Below, piece by piece: positions 1-9,249 of a stretch of DNA of 64,000 nt. Within the stretch, counting starts at the first letter, position 1. Each line of letters starts with the position of its first letter. The notes under the pieces are model-generated. The model saw only the letters and a program-made list of their open reading frames with translations, had not been told where the DNA came from and searched no databases. This DNA is from JABSOG01 sp965277695 (GTDB lineage Bacteria > Pseudomonadota > Gammaproteobacteria > Enterobacterales > Alteromonadaceae), in NCBI GenBank assembly GCA_965277695.1, contig CBDIDQ010000008.1:35613-99612 (forward strand), in the 5' to 3' direction. The position numbers and the translations under genes were made by a program.

Positions 1-435
1 GATCAAATGCTGTGGCGTTTTACGATAAGCCCCGTGAGTGGTCGTGGCAAACAGTAATGGTTGATTAGGCCCAAGCATCTGCTGCACTTGTTCAATAGTT
101 CCCATACCGTTATGACATAAGATGATCACTGTTGAAGGGTTAATCAGCGGTCTGATTTGTCTGATCGCAGGCAGTACATCATAGGCTTTGAGCGGGACGA
201 CTAAATAATTGATGGCTTGTTGTTGGTCTGACGAGTCGGTGTAAGTACTAAGATGCACATTAAAGTTAGATTCCTCGCCATGAATGTCAGTAAAAGTAAA
301 CGCCCCTTGATGGGGCTCAGCCGATGGGCTGGCAGGTCTGAGGACCAGTCGCACTGTTTGCTTTAATCTAACCAATTGATGCGCCCATAATAGCCCTATT
401 GCGCCTCGGCCGATAATATGCCAATTTTCACTCAT
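1..435 (-). CDS. panE: 2-dehydropantoate 2-reductase, 3' end missing
   Basis: Reduces ketopantoate to pantoate with NADPH in cytoplasmic pantothenate/CoA synthesis. The ATG is the complement of 433-435; 145 codons are present and the gene runs off the left edge, so the catalytic C-terminal domain is not visible. The protein opens with a Rossmann strand and the G-R-G-A-I-G dinucleotide motif at residues 9-14. Further on, a C-H-N-G-M-G segment suits the family. It is divergent from yajQ, the same neighbourhood as panE-yajQ in E. coli, which supports the name. A homologous oxidoreductase of the same ketopantoate reductase family is the main alternative. Confidence 0.8.
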   Translation of the reverse strand, partial: MSENWHIIGRGAIGLLWAHQLVRLKQTVRLVLRPASPSAEPHQGAFTFTDIHGEESNFNVHLSTYTDSSDQQQAINYLVVPLKAYDVLPAIRQIRPLINPSTVIILCHNGMGTIEQVQQMLGPNQPLLFATTTHGAYRKTPQHLI

Positions 436-574
436 ACTGCTGTTGTCCTTGTTGGCTGTGAATAGGTAAAAAGTTTTGCTGAGTATAACAAAAAAATCAG
501 GGTATAATCGCGAAAACTTATTTGTTATTTTACCCTTTTTATAACCCTTTATTTTTAGACTATAAGGAAGTCCA

Positions 575-1057
575 ATGCCTTCATTTGATATTGTTTCTGA
601 GGTTGAATCCGCAGAGATTTTGAATACTACCAACAATGCCACTAAAATACTCGGCACCCGTTTTGATTTTAGGGGGGTTGATGCCAGCTTCACCATGAAA
701 GATGATGTGATCACCATGAAAGCTGATGCCGATTTTCAATTACAGCAAATGCTGGATATTTTGCGCACTGAAGCGGTGAAACGCAAAGTCGATCCGGCCA
801 GCATGGAAACCAAAGATGTGGTCCATTCAGGCAAAACTTTTTCACAGCAAGTGAGTTTTCAACAAGGTGTTGAAACCTTGATCGCGAAAAAAATCGTCAA
901 AGCGATTAAAGATAAAAAGATCAAAGTTCAGGCGTCTATTCAGGGCGATCAGGTTAGGGTCACTGGTAAAAAACGCGATGACCTGCAAGGGGTTATGGCG
1001 TTGGTTCGTGAAGGCGATTTTGGCCAGCCGTTTCAGTTCACCAATTTCAGAGATTGA
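575..1057 (+). CDS. yajQ: YajQ family nucleotide-binding protein
   Basis: Cytoplasmic YajQ/DUF520 protein of 160 residues, the full family length. Members bind nucleotides, and a Xanthomonas homologue acts as a cyclic-di-GMP receptor; the role here is unknown. The N-terminus M-P-S-F-D-I-V-S and the internal stretch R-F-D-F-R-G-V are typical. AAGGAAG lies about 6 bases before the ATG. It is divergent from panE across about 140 bp that must hold both promoters and ends 12 bp before the convergent msrA stop. Confidence 0.93.
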   Translation: MPSFDIVSEVESAEILNTTNNATKILGTRFDFRGVDASFTMKDDVITMKADADFQLQQMLDILRTEAVKRKVDPASMETKDVVHSGKTFSQQVSFQQGVETLIAKKIVKAIKDKKIKVQASIQGDQVRVTGKKRDDLQGVMALVREGDFGQPFQFTNFRD

Positions 1058-1069
1058 TTGTAAGACGTG

Positions 1070-1654
1070 CTAAAGCAACAGCTCGCCAAATAGCTGACGG
1101 ATTTTTTCTAGTTTGGGCCGAATGATAATTTGGCAATAAGGCACTGTGGTGCGTTTTTGGTAGAAATTCTGATGTTGCTCAGGGGCTGGATAAAAGGCAT
1201 CAAACGATTTGAGTTCGGTGGCTATTTTATTAGGCCATAGTTGTTCATTGTCAATCGCAGTGATCATTTGTTGGGCTGCTTGGTGCTGATCGTCATTATG
1301 GTAGAAAATCACTGAACGATATTGTGGACCTATATCATGTCCTTGACCATTGATTTGGCTGGGATCATGAGCGGCAAAAAACAGGCTGAGCAACGAATGA
1401 TAAGATAGCTGTTGTGAGTCGAACTCTATGTGTACCACCTCGATGTGGCCAGTTTGGCCACTGCAAGCCAATTCATAGCTGGGGTTGGCTTCTACGCCGC
1501 CAGAAAAACCGCTACTGATACTCTTTATTCCTTTTATTTCTCTGAATACGGCATCTAGGCACCAGAAACAACCGCCGCCAATGGTGGCCTGTTGTAGTGA
1601 ATATGTATTAGTGTCGGTGGTGATATCGGTGGTCGAAGGCAAGGGTGACTGCAT
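1070..1654 (-). CDS. msrA: Peptide-methionine (S)-S-oxide reductase
   Basis: Repairs oxidised methionine (S-sulfoxide) in proteins, with thioredoxin as usual reductant. The catalytic motif G-C-F-W-C lies at residues 28-32, with Cys29 the expected nucleophile. Further family signatures are the S-G-F-S-G-G segment and Y-R-S-V-I-F-Y. No MsrB domain is fused. The length of 194 residues matches stand-alone MsrA with a short extra N-terminus. It is convergent with yajQ and appears monocistronic. Confidence 0.95.
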   Translation of the reverse strand: MQSPLPSTTDITTDTNTYSLQQATIGGGCFWCLDAVFREIKGIKSISSGFSGGVEANPSYELACSGQTGHIEVVHIEFDSQQLSYHSLLSLFFAAHDPSQINGQGHDIGPQYRSVIFYHNDDQHQAAQQMITAIDNEQLWPNKIATELKSFDAFYPAPEQHQNFYQKRTTVPYCQIIIRPKLEKIRQLFGELLL

Positions 1655-1758
1655 TGAAATAGTTGCTCTTTAAGTTCTATACTTAGTTTTATAATCAGAG
1701 CTTAAAGCTGAAAAAAATGATGTCAAGTCCAAAATGAAGGATAGCGGGGGGCGATAAA

Positions 1759-1857
1759 GTGAATGATAAAAAAGAATGCCGTTATTGTCGTCGTCTCAGA
1801 GCCATTGTGATTTGGGGCGTTTTGGTATTTATCGTGTATTTCGGTTTTTACCGTTAA
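1759..1857 (+). CDS. Possible 32-residue membrane protein
   Basis: A GTG-started frame of 32 codons after a G-rich stretch (GCGGGGGGCG, about 1750). It encodes a basic, Cys-containing head with a C-R-Y-C pair and several Arg, followed by about 18 hydrophobic residues (roughly 15-32). This composition fits a small inner-membrane protein with a cytoplasmic CxxC head. The ATG 4 bases downstream is in another frame and gives a peptide without structure. It is too short for compositional proof and no function can be assigned. Confidence 0.4.
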   Translation: MNDKKECRYCRRLRAIVIWGVLVFIVYFGFYR

Positions 1858-1990
1858 GCTGTTGAGTGAGGCAAGGGCAAAGGCGTAAAATGCGGCGGTA
1901 TCAGCGATAAAATATTGTAATCAGTTGATTAATGTCGTTACTTATTGTTAAAGTTTGCCAATGAAAATTTGACTGGTGGGAGAAGGTTTT

Positions 1991-2332
1991 ATGAGCAGTT
2001 CAGAGTTAGACAAAGCTTTTATTTTAAGTGGTCGCAACACCATTATACATAAGCAGAAAAAACTCGATTTGGTGATTGTTAATGATGATAATGATCCAAT
2101 CCTCAAAATAACGCATCAGGGGATTGCCCTCTTTAAACAGCCTTTACCAAAAAATCGGCGTGAAGCAAAAGAGCGTTATCTCGAAATTGTGCAAGTTGGT
2201 GCCCAGGATGTATTTAGTGAACCTAAGACTTTGCTTTTTGTGCAAGCACTAGATGGTAGGGAATATAAAATAGATTACACCAAGAAGGGCACTAAACAGT
2301 TCGTTAAAATTCATCAGGAAAGTTATTTATAG
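1991..2332 (+). CDS. Hypothetical protein, 113 aa
   Basis: Not recognised. I place the start at ATG 1991 because GGGAGAAGG lies about 6 bases before it; an in-frame GTG at 1976 would add five residues. The protein is soluble, alternates charged and beta-prone stretches, and has no signal peptide, membrane segment or catalytic motif. It lies 47 bp before the FapA-family gene on the same strand and may be cotranscribed with it. Confidence 0.7.
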   Translation: MSSSELDKAFILSGRNTIIHKQKKLDLVIVNDDNDPILKITHQGIALFKQPLPKNRREAKERYLEIVQVGAQDVFSEPKTLLFVQALDGREYKIDYTKKGTKQFVKIHQESYL

Positions 2333-2379
2333 CGCTTTTTTAACATCCGTCCATATTCAGAAGCTTTAAGGGAATACTC

Positions 2380-4059
2380 TTGCCAGACGTCAATATCAAA
2401 TTAGTGGAAGGTTCCACCAAAGCCGAGCTTACCCTGTCTTATCGCGGCGATGGTGAAAAGCTGGAAAAAAACACTTTCATCAAAGAGTTAGAGTCTTCAT
2501 CTATCGGTCAGTTTTTTTTGTTGATGGATGAATTCATGTTGGTGTTAAACAAATACAACGAATTTGTTGATTCACTTCATGCCCAAGAAGACGGTATTGG
2601 TACCTGTTTTTCTGGTGTGGTTGCTGAGAAAAAAAATGCCCATTTACGTATTCTCATTGCCGAAGATGAAATGAGCGTTGAAGCTCAATTGTTTGGTGCT
2701 TATGGTGGTAGTCATGTTTCTGCCAATCAAATTATTAAAGCCGCTCAGGAACAAGAAGTTACTTTTGGTTTTGACAAGCAAGCGGTGGTCAGTTTGGCAG
2801 CCAAAGCCAGCAAAGCTAAACCTGGCAGTGAAGTCCAGCAAATCATTGCCAACGGCAAGCAGCCTATCAACGGTGTCAATGCCAAATTCGAGCAGACAGT
2901 CATCTGTATTAAAGATCGCGTGTTACAACCCCAAAGTAAAAATGAAAAAACCGATTCGGTGAATATGCGTGACTTAGGTGAGATCATTTCAGTCAAAGTC
3001 GGCGATCCGGTGATGCGTAAAATTCCGATGATTAAGGGCGTCAGAGGCTGTACGGTCAAAGGTGAGGTCATCGAAGCAACAGAAGCCACCGATCTACAAT
3101 TTAGTGTCGGTAGCGGTACTGAAATTGATAGTAAAGATCCACTGGTGTTGGTTGCCACTTCTGTTGGATTACCCAGACGAATCGAAAATGGGATGATTGT
3201 TGAGGATGTTTTCGAAGTACCCAAAGTTGATGTGTCGACGGGTAATATCATCTATAAAGGCAGTGTTATTGTCAATGGTGATGTTGGCGAAGGCATGAAA
3301 ATTCAGGCCAGTGGTGATGTCAATATTCTCGGTTATGTAGAATCGGCCCATGTTGAGGCAAAAGGGGATATTGTAATTGCCAAAGCGGCAATAGGTCGCC
3401 AGATAGAAGGCAGTGACAAGGGGGATTGCACTACCTTAATTAAAGCTCAAGGTAATATTTTCATTCGTCATGCCCAATATATCGAGGTGGAGTGTGTTAA
3501 TACGGTGACTGTTGAAAAGCAGTTACTGCACAGTCGGGTGACGGCAAAAAGTGCGCTGATAGGCACCGAAGAGAATGCCAACGGCAAGATTATCGGTGGC
3601 GAGCTTAACCTGACAGAAACCTTGCGAGTCGGTTCAATTGGGGCTCCAGCGGGCAGCCACAGCCGGGTTAGCTTGAACCAACTGTATGATAAAGTGGTGG
3701 CTAAGCGTAATGAAATACGCTCTAGTATTGATGAACAAAAAAGCATCATGGCGGAAATAAAAACCGCCGTTGAACATATCAAAGAACTGCCTGCCAGTGA
3801 TGAGAAAAAAACCTTACTCACCGAAAGCGTAATGACGTTTGAAAAGCATAAAAAAATTCAAAAACATCTGCTCGCCAAGGGTAAAGCGTTGGAAAATAAA
3901 CAAAAAGAGTTATTGGTTAACAGTAAAATAGAAGTCAAAGACCGAATTTATTCGGGTATTGATTTTGTTATCGGTAGCGAAAAAACCCGGACCAAGCGCG
4001 AACATGGGCCTTCGAAGGTATTGTTGCAGGAGGGGAAGTTGCGGATTGATCCTTTATGA
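2380..4059 (+). CDS. FapA (DUF342) family protein
   Basis: Large cytoplasmic DUF342/FapA protein of 559 residues. The middle (about 190-430) carries the beta-helix-like core with repeated G-D-V and G-x-V-x-A segments, such as V-N-G-D-V-G-E-G and A-S-G-D-V-N-I-L-G. A charged helical, probably coiled-coil, segment follows at about 430-520. The start is TTG after AAGGGA, with no better ATG nearby. The family is widespread in Vibrio and Shewanella, sometimes near motility or polysaccharide genes, but its biochemical role is not settled. The nearby msrA and DUF1566 genes give no functional hint. Confidence 0.85.
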   Translation: MPDVNIKLVEGSTKAELTLSYRGDGEKLEKNTFIKELESSSIGQFFLLMDEFMLVLNKYNEFVDSLHAQEDGIGTCFSGVVAEKKNAHLRILIAEDEMSVEAQLFGAYGGSHVSANQIIKAAQEQEVTFGFDKQAVVSLAAKASKAKPGSEVQQIIANGKQPINGVNAKFEQTVICIKDRVLQPQSKNEKTDSVNMRDLGEIISVKVGDPVMRKIPMIKGVRGCTVKGEVIEATEATDLQFSVGSGTEIDSKDPLVLVATSVGLPRRIENGMIVEDVFEVPKVDVSTGNIIYKGSVIVNGDVGEGMKIQASGDVNILGYVESAHVEAKGDIVIAKAAIGRQIEGSDKGDCTTLIKAQGNIFIRHAQYIEVECVNTVTVEKQLLHSRVTAKSALIGTEENANGKIIGGELNLTETLRVGSIGAPAGSHSRVSLNQLYDKVVAKRNEIRSSIDEQKSIMAEIKTAVEHIKELPASDEKKTLLTESVMTFEKHKKIQKHLLAKGKALENKQKELLVNSKIEVKDRIYSGIDFVIGSEKTRTKREHGPSKVLLQEGKLRIDPL

Positions 4060-4096
4060 TTTTTGGTTGGTTCGGGGGCTTTTTTTGACGGGAGGT

Positions 4097-4260
4097 TTGT
4101 GTGGTGGGCAACGCTCCGCTTTTGCGTAACGTGATTTCAGGCTATCCCTGCCTTTCACCCTTCGGGCCAGCTAAAGCTGTTTAAATTCATTCCCGATGAA
4201 TTTGTCTCACCGGCTCATGCTTCACCTCGTTAACGGTCCACCCTACGGCGATATATCCAC
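4097..4260. repeat. Intergenic repeat-like block, imperfect inverted ends
   Basis: This 325-bp gap without a convincing gene starts with GGTGGGCAACGCTCCGC and has GTCCACCCTACGGCG towards its far end. GTGGGC/CCACCC-type ends of this kind are common in dispersed intergenic repeats of Gammaproteobacteria. No open frame or second copy is visible in this window, so its repeat nature is inferred from the ends alone. Confidence 0.35.
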
Positions 4261-4280
4261 GGTAAGTCGTTTCGTTCTAT

Positions 4281-4308
4281 CTTCTAACTTCTAACTTCTA
4301 ACTTCTAA
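4281..4308. repeat. Heptanucleotide tandem repeat CTTCTAA x4
   Basis: Four consecutive exact copies of CTTCTAA, followed by CTTTT, in the spacer upstream of the lipoprotein gene. It is one of several seven-base tandem repeats in spacers of this window (also near 12047, 15559 and 62421). Confidence 0.9.
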
Positions 4309-4385
4309 CTTTTATTTTTCTGCCTTATGGCATTCATATTGCTTAATCGGGTGACTATGCCTGAAAATTGTCGGTGGACAGTGAT

Positions 4386-6659
4386 ATGAAAAAGTTTACA
4401 CATTGGTTCGTTATAAGCGTTTTATCCTTTATTTTAGTGGCCTGTGGAGGTGGCTCGGACAGTGGTTCCGACACTACAAGCGGTGGCGGTGATGGTGGCA
4501 ACACGACTGCGAGTGTTAATGCTGGCCTTGATCAGGCGGTGAATGAGCAGTTGGGTACCAGCGTGACTGCGGTGGGTTTTCCTGAGGGCGGCACCTTTGC
4601 CTGGACTCAGACTGCCGGACCGATACTTGCCGAATTTCCTTCCTCTGAAGCGACCGTCACTATGTCGGCACCTTCAACTAAATCCGAAGAAGTGATCACT
4701 CTAAGAGTTGAGTACACCAGTACTGCTGGGCAAATTGTCAGTGATACCATGGATATTACGGTCGCACCGATCAATCATGATCCGGTGGCGGTGGCAACGC
4801 TTATGTCACCTTCAACAGACCCGGTAGCACCTGATGCTACGGTGGTACTCGATGGCAGTACTTCGTTTGATCAGGACGCTGATGGCACTATCAGCAGTTA
4901 TTCTTGGGAGCAGGGCAGTGGTAGTCCGATTGTTTCTCAACTGAATGGCTCTACCTCACCAGAATTTCATTTCATTGCGCCTCAAGTCGACACTACTACA
5001 ACCTTTCCATTTACCCTCACTGTTACCGATGACGAAGGCGGCTCTGCTGAGTTTGAAATTGAAGTGCATGTCGATCCGGATAAAAGCGTGGTTTCAGTGG
5101 CTGCTGGGGCAGATCAGGTGGTTAATGAAGAGCAAACGGTGACATTGACAGCGACTGGTGATCCATCTGGCGGCACCTTTACTTGGAGTCAATTATCCGG
5201 TGATGGTCTAGGCAACTTTCCGTTCACCGGGGCGACAGTAGAATTTGTCACACCAGCGACCAAAGAAGTACAAGATTATGAATTTAGAGTGCAATATCAG
5301 TCACCTACCGGATTTGTAGCGGTTGACCAGCTCAAAGTGACGGTTAATCCGGTGAATCTACAACCGATTGCGATTGTCAGAGTATTGACACCGGACTTGT
5401 TGCCCGCCCAGCCCAGTGAATTGGTGACACTTGATGCCAGTGCGTCAACCGATAGCGATGGTTCAATTGTTTCTTATAACTGGTCGCAAACCAGCGGCTC
5501 GACGAGCATTACGCCTGAGCTTTCGAGCGATCCGCGAGAGTTTAAGTTCAGAGCCCCGGTGCAAGCTAATCCTGAAAGCTACATTATCCATTTGTCAGTG
5601 GTTGATGATGAACAGGGAGAAGGTTCGTTTGATATGGAAATTGAAGTGGCGGGTACTACTGATTTAATCGTTGCTGACGCCGGAACCAATCAAACCGTTG
5701 ATGAATTTAGCAAAGTGACGTTAGACGGACAGGCCAGTTATTCTACGGTTTCAGCGGTAACTTGTAGTTGGACGTTATTCTCTGGACCGACGGTTTCTTT
5801 CACCGACCCGGACAGCTGTGTCAGTACTTTTGTGGCACCGAATGTCGATGTCAATACCGATTTGATTTTTGACCTTAAGGTCACCAATAATCAAGGCGAT
5901 CAGGCGACAGATATGACTACAATCACCGTTGAGCCTATTGCACTGGGTAAAATCACCGATTCTGGTCAGGTCGCGTGTTATAACCAAAGTCAGGAAATTC
6001 CGTGTGCTGACAGCAATTATCCTCGTCAAGATGGTGATTTCGGACGTGATTCGGTGGCTTCTTTCCTTGATAAAGTGGGCACCGGTGAAGCCGGTTTCGA
6101 TTACACCAAACTGGGTGTTAATGGCGATGAGATTGCCGATGATTCACTGGATTATGCTTGCGTTAGAGATAACTTCACCGGTTTGATTTGGGAAACCAAA
6201 GTGGTTTCAACCAATAACATTCCTAATACTGCGTTACGGGATAATAAAAATACCTATGTATGGCATTATCCTGACGGCTCTACCGGTGGTGAGAGTGGCA
6301 CGGCTTCTGATCCGCTGACCACTTGCCCGAGTACAGAGAATTGCGGGCTAGAAACCTATGTCGTCGATGTGAACCTCAGTGTACTGTGTGGCGGCTCTAA
6401 CTGGCGTGTACCAACCATGCTTGAATTGCAGTCTATTACCAATTATAGCAAAGGCATAACCACAGGTGCAGTCGATACTAATATCTTCCAAGATTTACCG
6501 GGGGTTGGTTTGTTGGGTCATCAGTATTATTGGAGCAGTGAGACCAGTGCTGATGGTGGCGGCAAACAATCGAGTTGGGTGATCAATTTTGCCGACGGCA
6601 ATGACGATACTTTGCCGAAAACTCAAAGTGCTTATATTCGTTTAGTTCGTAAACCGTGA
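4386..6659 (+). CDS. Ig-like lipoprotein with C-terminal DUF1566 domain
   Basis: Predicted lipoprotein of 757 residues. The ATG at 4386 gives M-K-K-F then a hydrophobic core ending in the lipobox L-V-A-C, followed by a Gly/Ser/Thr-rich linker. About four PKD/cadherin-like domains follow, recognisable by repeated segments such as V-T-V-T-D-D-E-G-G, V-N-E-E-Q-T-V and L-D-G-S-T-S-F-D. The last ~200 residues hold a DUF1566 (Lcl_C) domain: N-W-R-V-P-T-M-L-E-L, Y-Y-W-S-S and a terminal Y-I-R-L-V-R-K. It is probably surface- or periplasm-exposed with an unknown ligand. The next gene repeats the DUF1566 domain and is probably in the same transcript. Confidence 0.87.
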   Translation: MKKFTHWFVISVLSFILVACGGGSDSGSDTTSGGGDGGNTTASVNAGLDQAVNEQLGTSVTAVGFPEGGTFAWTQTAGPILAEFPSSEATVTMSAPSTKSEEVITLRVEYTSTAGQIVSDTMDITVAPINHDPVAVATLMSPSTDPVAPDATVVLDGSTSFDQDADGTISSYSWEQGSGSPIVSQLNGSTSPEFHFIAPQVDTTTTFPFTLTVTDDEGGSAEFEIEVHVDPDKSVVSVAAGADQVVNEEQTVTLTATGDPSGGTFTWSQLSGDGLGNFPFTGATVEFVTPATKEVQDYEFRVQYQSPTGFVAVDQLKVTVNPVNLQPIAIVRVLTPDLLPAQPSELVTLDASASTDSDGSIVSYNWSQTSGSTSITPELSSDPREFKFRAPVQANPESYIIHLSVVDDEQGEGSFDMEIEVAGTTDLIVADAGTNQTVDEFSKVTLDGQASYSTVSAVTCSWTLFSGPTVSFTDPDSCVSTFVAPNVDVNTDLIFDLKVTNNQGDQATDMTTITVEPIALGKITDSGQVACYNQSQEIPCADSNYPRQDGDFGRDSVASFLDKVGTGEAGFDYTKLGVNGDEIADDSLDYACVRDNFTGLIWETKVVSTNNIPNTALRDNKNTYVWHYPDGSTGGESGTASDPLTTCPSTENCGLETYVVDVNLSVLCGGSNWRVPTMLELQSITNYSKGITTGAVDTNIFQDLPGVGLLGHQYYWSSETSADGGGKQSSWVINFADGNDDTLPKTQSAYIRLVRKP

Positions 6660-6673
6660 TCAGGAGATTGATA

Positions 6674-7231
6674 ATGATTATTTCAAATAAAGTATTAAAC
6701 AAAGCATTAAACAAAGCATTAAACAAAAAGCTACTGATTGCTGTTGGTTTACTCACTAGCAGTATCGCCTCGGGTCAAACGTGTTATACCGAATTGACTA
6801 CAACCACCGCGACAGAAAATTTCTCCATCATCGCCAACGGATTGGTTCAGGACACGGTAACCGGATTGATGTGGATGCGTTGTTCTTATGGTCAAACTTG
6901 GGATAATACCAACTCGACCTGTACTGGCGCACCGGCGAGTATTACCTGGCAAGATGCATTGCAACTGTCGCCGGGGATTACTGAAGGGGGTTTTAGCGAT
7001 TGGCGCATACCTAGCGTTAAGGAGTTGGCAACGATAGTTGAAAAAAGCTGTGTTGATCCTTCGGTGAATATTACTATTTTCCCGGCGACTTCGGCCGAAA
7101 ATTATTGGACGTCGACCACCGTCAATGATGAAAATACTTGGGCGTGGGGCATGGCTTTTTATAATGGTCGTAACAATACCAAAGAAAAGTTGCTCGACTT
7201 GCATGTTCGTTTTGTGCGCTATAGCCAGTAA
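6674..7231 (+). CDS. Secreted DUF1566 protein
   Basis: Exported protein of 185 residues consisting of a signal peptide and one DUF1566 (Lcl_C) domain: D-W-R-I-P-S-V-K-E-L, N-Y-W-T-S-T and the ending H-V-R-F-V-R-Y. ATG 6674 follows CAGGAG with 7-base spacing; an in-frame GTG overlapping the previous stop is less likely. The signal peptide begins with L-N-K-A-L-N-K-A-L-N-K, encoded by three 12-base tandem repeats (6689-6724) that lengthen its basic n-region. It is likely cotranscribed with the preceding lipoprotein and shares its domain, so the two may form one surface system. Function unknown. Confidence 0.85.
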   Translation: MIISNKVLNKALNKALNKKLLIAVGLLTSSIASGQTCYTELTTTTATENFSIIANGLVQDTVTGLMWMRCSYGQTWDNTNSTCTGAPASITWQDALQLSPGITEGGFSDWRIPSVKELATIVEKSCVDPSVNITIFPATSAENYWTSTTVNDENTWAWGMAFYNGRNNTKEKLLDLHVRFVRYSQ

Positions 7232-7325
7232 AGAGGCCAATAAGGAAATAAACGGTTGCCGATCTTGATGCAGATTTGCTAGGGTAGTGTTCTTTTTTCA
7301 CTACCTTGGTAAGTGTGTACTTTCT

Positions 7326-8108
7326 ATGTTTAATATTGGCCATAAACTATTGCTCTGTTTGCTGGTATTGACAGCTGTTATGCCTGGGATGCTGCGAGCA
7401 GAAACTTGCGAAATAGAACTCAAATATGGCATTTTAATTACCCCCGAACACATCCGTATTCTTGAACGTCATTTCACCCAAATTCAAATTAACCATGATG
7501 AGCAACTGTTTATCAATGGCGAGTGGATCCAGCTCGAAGTTCATGAAATCGAGTTATTAAAGTCTTTCAGTAAAGGGTTGCGTAATGAAGTGCCGCAAAT
7601 TGTTGGCATTGCAATGGAAGGCGCTGAGATTGGCCTGACGGCACTAGATAAAATCATGAATGGCATTGCTGATAACGCTGATGGTGACCTGTTTAAAGAG
7701 GAGTTCGATAGTTTTCGCGCCCGTTTCAAACAAAAATTCAATCAGTTCGACGATAAGTTTTATATTGCCCCGCAAAGCCTCGACAAGCTTGATGACTTTT
7801 TTGAAGATGAATTGGGTCAAGAAGTAAAAAAGGTGGTGACTGGTTCATTGAGTGCGGTATTGATTGCCTTGAGCGAAGCGATTAACTCTAATGACAGCGG
7901 TCTTGAACGGGATGTGATGGATGTTTCTGAGCAGTTAGAGCGACTTGAAAGCAAAATTGAACAGCAGCTATCGGTTAAGTCCTTGGTGCTGCAACGCAAA
8001 GCCAAACAGTTTTGCGACCGCCTCACCGAGTTGAATAAAACCGAAAGCGAGTTACAGGTGATGGTGCCTGAACTGCGTAATTATGATGTGGTGAAATTAA
8101 AGGACTAA
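7326..8108 (+). CDS. yggN: YggN family (DUF2884) exported protein
   Basis: Exported protein of 260 residues. I start at ATG 7326, which gives M-F-N-I-G-H-K, a hydrophobic core and a likely cleavage after L-R-A. The mature part is largely helical and acidic, with the start E-T-C-E-I-E-L-K-Y-G and Y-I-A-P-Q-S-L-D typical of DUF2884. Its biological role is unknown. It abuts the convergent hemW stop; in E. coli yggN also lies near rdgB-hemW, so the context supports the name. Confidence 0.83.
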   Translation: MFNIGHKLLLCLLVLTAVMPGMLRAETCEIELKYGILITPEHIRILERHFTQIQINHDEQLFINGEWIQLEVHEIELLKSFSKGLRNEVPQIVGIAMEGAEIGLTALDKIMNGIADNADGDLFKEEFDSFRARFKQKFNQFDDKFYIAPQSLDKLDDFFEDELGQEVKKVVTGSLSAVLIALSEAINSNDSGLERDVMDVSEQLERLESKIEQQLSVKSLVLQRKAKQFCDRLTELNKTESELQVMVPELRNYDVVKLKD

Positions 8109-9245
8109 TTAAGCAAACATCTCCAGCAAATCATTTAAAAAGAAGGTGCCGTGTTGGCTGATTTGCCATTGCTTGGCGGTTTGGCTCAGAAAACCCTTAT
8201 CAATGGCTTGGGTAATGGCGTCCTGTACATCGCTTTGCTTTAAGACGGTGAAGCGCTCAATTTCATCTTTATCAAATGCCTCCATCAGCCGTAAACGATT
8301 CATAAAATATTCAAATGCTTGTTCATCTTTGTCTACTAGCCATTGCTTGTTGAGATAAGGTTTGGTCAGGTCCATATAACCTTTGGGGTGTTTGACCTTG
8401 CTGCTGCGGATGATTTTGTTTTCATTAGGCAAAGTGATTTTACCGTGGGCTTCACAACCGATGCCGAGATAATCACCAAAACGCCAGTAATTGAGGTTAT
8501 GGCGACATTGTTGACCGGGCTGGGCATAGGCTGAGACTTCATACTGCTGATAGCCGTGGCTGTTAAGTAATTCATGACCCTGCTGTTGGATTGCCCATAA
8601 TTGTTCGTCCTGAGGCAGTTTAGGTGGCTTGGAATGGAATAGGGTGTTCGGTTCAATAGTCAGCTGATACCAAGATAGATGCGGTGGTGCCAGTTCGATG
8701 GCGGTGGTCAAATCTGACATCGCATCGTCAAGAGTCTGGTCTGGCAAACCGTGCATTAAATCGAGGTTGAAGGTGTTGAGCTTGATATCATGAGCCAGTT
8801 TAGCGGCGTTAATCGCTTCATCACAGTTATGTACCCGACCCAACCGAGTGAGTTTCTCTGGCTGAAAACTCTGTACACCAATCGAAATACGGTTCACGCC
8901 TGCTTGGCGGTAACCGGCGAAACGATCTGCCTCTACCGAACCCGGGTTAGCTTCCATGGTGATCTCAATATCGTCGGCAAATTCAATTTTACTGTTGACG
9001 CCTTTGAGCAAACGCCCGATTGCCTCTGCCGAGAACAAACTTGGAGTACCCCCGCCGATAAAAATGGTGCTGAGTTTGCGACCTTGAACATAAGCCAAAT
9101 CTTGGCGTAAATCATCGAGCAAATGTTGCACATACACAGATTCAGGGACTTCCTGTTTCAGCGCATGAGAATTAAAGTCACAATAAGGGCACTTTTGCAC
9201 ACACCAAGGAATGTGAATATATAAACTTAACGGCGGTAATATCAA
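8109..9245 (-). CDS. hemW: Radical SAM heme chaperone HemW
   Basis: Radical-SAM-family heme chaperone, formerly annotated as an oxygen-independent coproporphyrinogen oxidase. The cluster motif C-x-x-x-C-x-x-C lies at residues 15, 19 and 22 (W-C-V-Q-K-C-P-Y-C-D-F). The I-G-G-G-T-P-S and H-N-L-N-Y-W segments are HemW hallmarks. I choose TTG at the complement of 9243-9245: it gives the family length of 378 residues, avoids reading into rdgB, and follows CAGGA at the rdgB end. It forms an operon with rdgB (4-bp gap). The stop abuts yggN with no spacer. Confidence 0.92.
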   Translation of the reverse strand: MILPPLSLYIHIPWCVQKCPYCDFNSHALKQEVPESVYVQHLLDDLRQDLAYVQGRKLSTIFIGGGTPSLFSAEAIGRLLKGVNSKIEFADDIEITMEANPGSVEADRFAGYRQAGVNRISIGVQSFQPEKLTRLGRVHNCDEAINAAKLAHDIKLNTFNLDLMHGLPDQTLDDAMSDLTTAIELAPPHLSWYQLTIEPNTLFHSKPPKLPQDEQLWAIQQQGHELLNSHGYQQYEVSAYAQPGQQCRHNLNYWRFGDYLGIGCEAHGKITLPNENKIIRSSKVKHPKGYMDLTKPYLNKQWLVDKDEQAFEYFMNRLRLMEAFDKDEIERFTVLKQSDVQDAITQAIDKGFLSQTAKQWQISQHGTFFLNDLLEMFA

Positions 9246-9249
9246 CGGT

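Noticed and set aside
2745..3251. Long antisense frame inside the FapA gene
   Set aside because: No ribosome-binding site or protein-like composition; it mirrors the codon bias of the real gene.
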